This document shows positions 15,760 through 17,455 of a DNA stretch of 17,455 bases, in pieces. This DNA is from Gammaproteobacteria bacterium (GTDB lineage Bacteria > Pseudomonadota > Gammaproteobacteria > SZUA-229), in assembly GCA_011321985.1 (NCBI GenBank), contig DROB01000211.1:1-17455 (forward strand). Reading direction: 5' to 3'. Each line of letters starts with the position of its first letter. Position 1 is the stretch's first letter. The position numbers and the translations under genes are program-made. The notes under the pieces were generated by a model. It searched no databases, was not told the DNA's origin, and worked only from the letters and a program-made list of their open reading frames with translations.

Positions 15760-17130
15760 ATGTTTGATGGATTAAGTGACCGTCTTGCCAGTACCGCGCA
15801 AAAACTGCGTGGTGAAGGCCGACTGACCGAAGAAAATATTCAGGATGCGTTACGGGATGTACGCATGGCATTGCTGGAGGCAGATGTCGCGTTGAGTATC
15901 GTCCGTGATTTCATCGACGATGTTAAACAGCGGGCGATGGGCGAAGAAGTTTTAACCAGTCTTAAACCGGGGCAGATCTTCATCAATATCGTTCAGGAAG
16001 AACTGATCAAGGTGATGGGCGCACAGAACGAGCGACTGGATCTGAGTGCGCAACCACCGGCAGTGGTTCTGATGGCAGGTCTGCAGGGTGCGGGTAAAAC
16101 TACCACCGTTGCCAAGCTGGCTAAAATGCTCGGAGAGAAAGAAAAGAAAAAATCGCTGCTGGTCAGTTGTGACATCTACCGACCTGCGGCGATAGAGCAG
16201 TTAAAAACGCTGGCGACACAGGTCGGTGCCGAATTTTTCCCGAGTACCAGCGACCAGAGGCCTACCGACATAGCAAGAGCCGCCATCGAGCACGCACGTA
16301 AACATTACATCGATGTGGTGCTGGTGGATACAGCCGGTCGTCTACATATCGATACCGAGATGATGGATGAGATCAAAGCCATCCATGCGGCGGTCAATCC
16401 GGTAGAAACACTGTTCGTGGTCGACAGCATGACCGGCCAGGATGCCGCTAATACGGCAAAAGCCTTTAATGAAGCCTTGCCACTCACCGGTGTGATACTG
16501 ACCAAAACCGATGGCGATGCCCGTGGCGGAGCTGCCCTGTCGATCCGCCAGATCACCGGTAAACCCATCAAATTCATGGGTTCGGGCGAAAAGGTAGAGG
16601 CACTGGAAGCTTTTCATCCTGATCGTGTCGCCTCGCGCATCCTGGGCATGGGCGATGTGCTTTCGCTGGTGGAAGAAGTCCAGCAGAAAGTTGACCACAA
16701 AAAAGCTACAAAACTGGCGAAAAAAATTCAGAAAGGAAAAAGTTTCAATTTCAATGATCTGAAAGAACAGTTCGAGCAGATGCAGAATATGGGCGGCATG
16801 GCCGGGTTAATGGATAAGCTCCCGGGTATGCCGGGCATGGCGGACAAGCTCAAAGACAAGGTCAATGACAAAGAGATGGGCCGTATGATCGGTATCATTA
16901 ATTCGATGACACCGAAAGAGCGGGCTTTTCCGGATATCATCAAGGGTTCTCGAAAACGCCGTATCGCTGCAGGTTGTGGCCTGCAGGTACAGGACGTTAA
17001 CCGTTTGATTAAGCAGCAGATGCAGATGAAGAAAATGATGAAAAAAATGTCAAAAGGCGGCATGGCGAAGATGATGCGCGCTATGAAAGGTGGCGGTGGT
17101 GGCGGTATGCCACCCGGGATGGGGTTTTAG
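15760..17130 (+). CDS. ffh: Signal recognition particle GTPase Ffh
   Basis: Ffh binds signal sequences and 4.5S RNA and, with FtsY, targets nascent membrane proteins to the translocon. The 456-residue length matches the family. Its N domain is at about 1-100. The G domain shows GLQGAGKTT (107-115), DTAGR (190-194), TKTD (248-251) and RGGAAL after it. The methionine-rich M domain carries GSRKRRIAAGCGLQVQDVN, the RNA-binding motif, in the same form as E. coli. The C-terminus ends in a glycine run and MPPGMGF. AGGT eight bases before the ATG is the ribosome binding site. In most gammaproteobacteria rpsP follows; here 325 non-coding bases run to the window edge. Confidence 0.98.
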   Translation: MFDGLSDRLASTAQKLRGEGRLTEENIQDALRDVRMALLEADVALSIVRDFIDDVKQRAMGEEVLTSLKPGQIFINIVQEELIKVMGAQNERLDLSAQPPAVVLMAGLQGAGKTTTVAKLAKMLGEKEKKKSLLVSCDIYRPAAIEQLKTLATQVGAEFFPSTSDQRPTDIARAAIEHARKHYIDVVLVDTAGRLHIDTEMMDEIKAIHAAVNPVETLFVVDSMTGQDAANTAKAFNEALPLTGVILTKTDGDARGGAALSIRQITGKPIKFMGSGEKVEALEAFHPDRVASRILGMGDVLSLVEEVQQKVDHKKATKLAKKIQKGKSFNFNDLKEQFEQMQNMGGMAGLMDKLPGMPGMADKLKDKVNDKEMGRMIGIINSMTPKERAFPDIIKGSRKRRIAAGCGLQVQDVNRLIKQQMQMKKMMKKMSKGGMAKMMRAMKGGGGGGMPPGMGF

Positions 17131-17194
17131 CCGAATATAATGTGATTAATCAGCATTGTGGTATGAGTCTGGAAGACTGCTATCGCCACGCAAA

Positions 17195-17257
17195 GCGGAC
17201 GTTGAAAGATTTAGAAACATTTTTGCCGCCAAGGACGTGCCCGAGCGAAGCGACAAA
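17195..17257. repeat. Palindromic intergenic repeat element, copy 2 (partial, inverted)
   Basis: This 63-base stretch matches the reverse complement of 10978-11039 at about 57 of 63 aligned positions by hand count (five mismatches, one single-base gap). A 27-base core (17231-17257) is identical. Only one terminal arm (GCGGACGTTGAAAGA) is present; the opposite arm seen in copy 1 is missing, so this copy is truncated or copy 1 is compound. GCAAAG occurs on both sides (17190-17195 and 17270-17275), which might be a target duplication or simply part of the local CGCAAAG-type repeats. Confidence 0.7.
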
Positions 17258-17348
17258 TACCCCTGGGGTGCAAAGAACGCGAAAAAAACGCCAATAAAAC
17301 CTTTTTTAGTTTTTTTCGTAGATAGGGTTACCGCAGAAACGCAGATTA

Positions 17349-17390
17349 GGGCAGGATGCCCGTAAGTAGGGCAATGCAGGAGCAATTGCC
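17349..17390. other. Two tandem small hairpins near the right edge
   Basis: The first hairpin pairs GGGCA (17349-17353) with TGCCC (17357-17361) around a 3-base loop. The second pairs GGCAAT (17370-17375) with ATTGCC (17385-17390) around a 9-base loop. Both begin with TAGGGCA, so they may be related copies. No T-run follows, so they are not typical terminators. Confidence 0.4.
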
Positions 17391-17455
17391 GAGACGCAGA
17401 GAAAAACGTTTGATTTTACTTCACTGCTGTCCCGTTAACTATTGAAGGAATGAAA

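Larger units (their letters stand above)
17131..17455. other. Non-coding region after ffh, rich in degenerate repeats and hairpins
   Basis: No convincing gene is present in these 325 bases. They hold a 10-bp palindrome TGATTAATCA (17143-17152), repeat copy 2 (17195-17257), and several CGCAAAG/CGCAGA-type words near 17189, 17270, 17332 and 17394. There are also T-runs at 17302-17318 that could end transcription, and two small hairpins. The last bases, GAAGGA then ATGAAA at the edge, would suit a ribosome binding site for a gene such as rpsP starting just outside (inference). Weak open frames on both strands across the repeats look like chance. Confidence 0.6.

Noticed and set aside
16960..16990. 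Ffh RNA-binding motif has GCG where many families have GSG
   Set aside because: E. coli Ffh carries the same cysteine, so it is normal for gammaproteobacteria.
1..17455. CRISPR arrays, tRNA or rRNA genes, prophage or transposase genes
   Set aside because: I looked for regularly spaced repeats, cloverleaf-like sequences and mobile-element proteins on both strands and saw none.

Overview
The window carries 17 protein-coding genes (one cut by the left edge) and looks like a chromosomal housekeeping region of a gammaproteobacterium. Three gene orders support this: xseB-ispA-dxs, the ypjD-corB pair next to ffh, and proteins that read as close relatives of E. coli YfjD/CorB, Ffh and RadA. Base composition is moderate and even, codon use looks uniform by eye, and I found no prophage, transposase, integrase, CRISPR, tRNA or rRNA. 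I would not name a genus.

Left part (1-2552, + strand): the C-terminal part of an unknown membrane protein, a DUF465 small protein, a short DksA/TraR-type zinc-finger protein, and a cation-exchanger-like membrane protein. A 16-bp FNR-like palindrome precedes the DUF465 gene.

Next (2626-6519): a minus-strand pair made of a membrane-anchored, FMN-binding glutamate-synthase-like protein with a 3Fe-4S cysteine motif and a small four-helix membrane protein. Divergent from it is a lipoprotein that joins a CBM9/DOMON-like domain to a TolB-like beta-propeller.

Centre (6544-10867, all minus strand): xseB, ispA, dxs, queD and folE2 in one run with short or zero gaps. Dxs starts and IspA extends isoprenoid synthesis. 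FolE2 makes dihydroneopterin triphosphate from GTP, and QueD turns that into the queuosine precursor.

Right part (11106-17130): ypjD, corB and radA run leftwards. A class-II cyclic-nucleotide phosphodiesterase-like gene and ffh run rightwards. The divergent region between ypjD and the phosphodiesterase holds a near-perfect CRP operator, which suggests feedback between cAMP-CRP and a cAMP-degrading enzyme.

A 62-63 bp intergenic repeat occurs twice in opposite orientation (10978-11039 and 17195-17257), about 6.2 kb apart. The last 325 bases are non-coding, rich in degenerate repeats and small hairpins, and may lead into rpsP just beyond the edge. I see no convincing new multi-gene system. The CRP/phosphodiesterase link and the dispersed repeat are the best leads.
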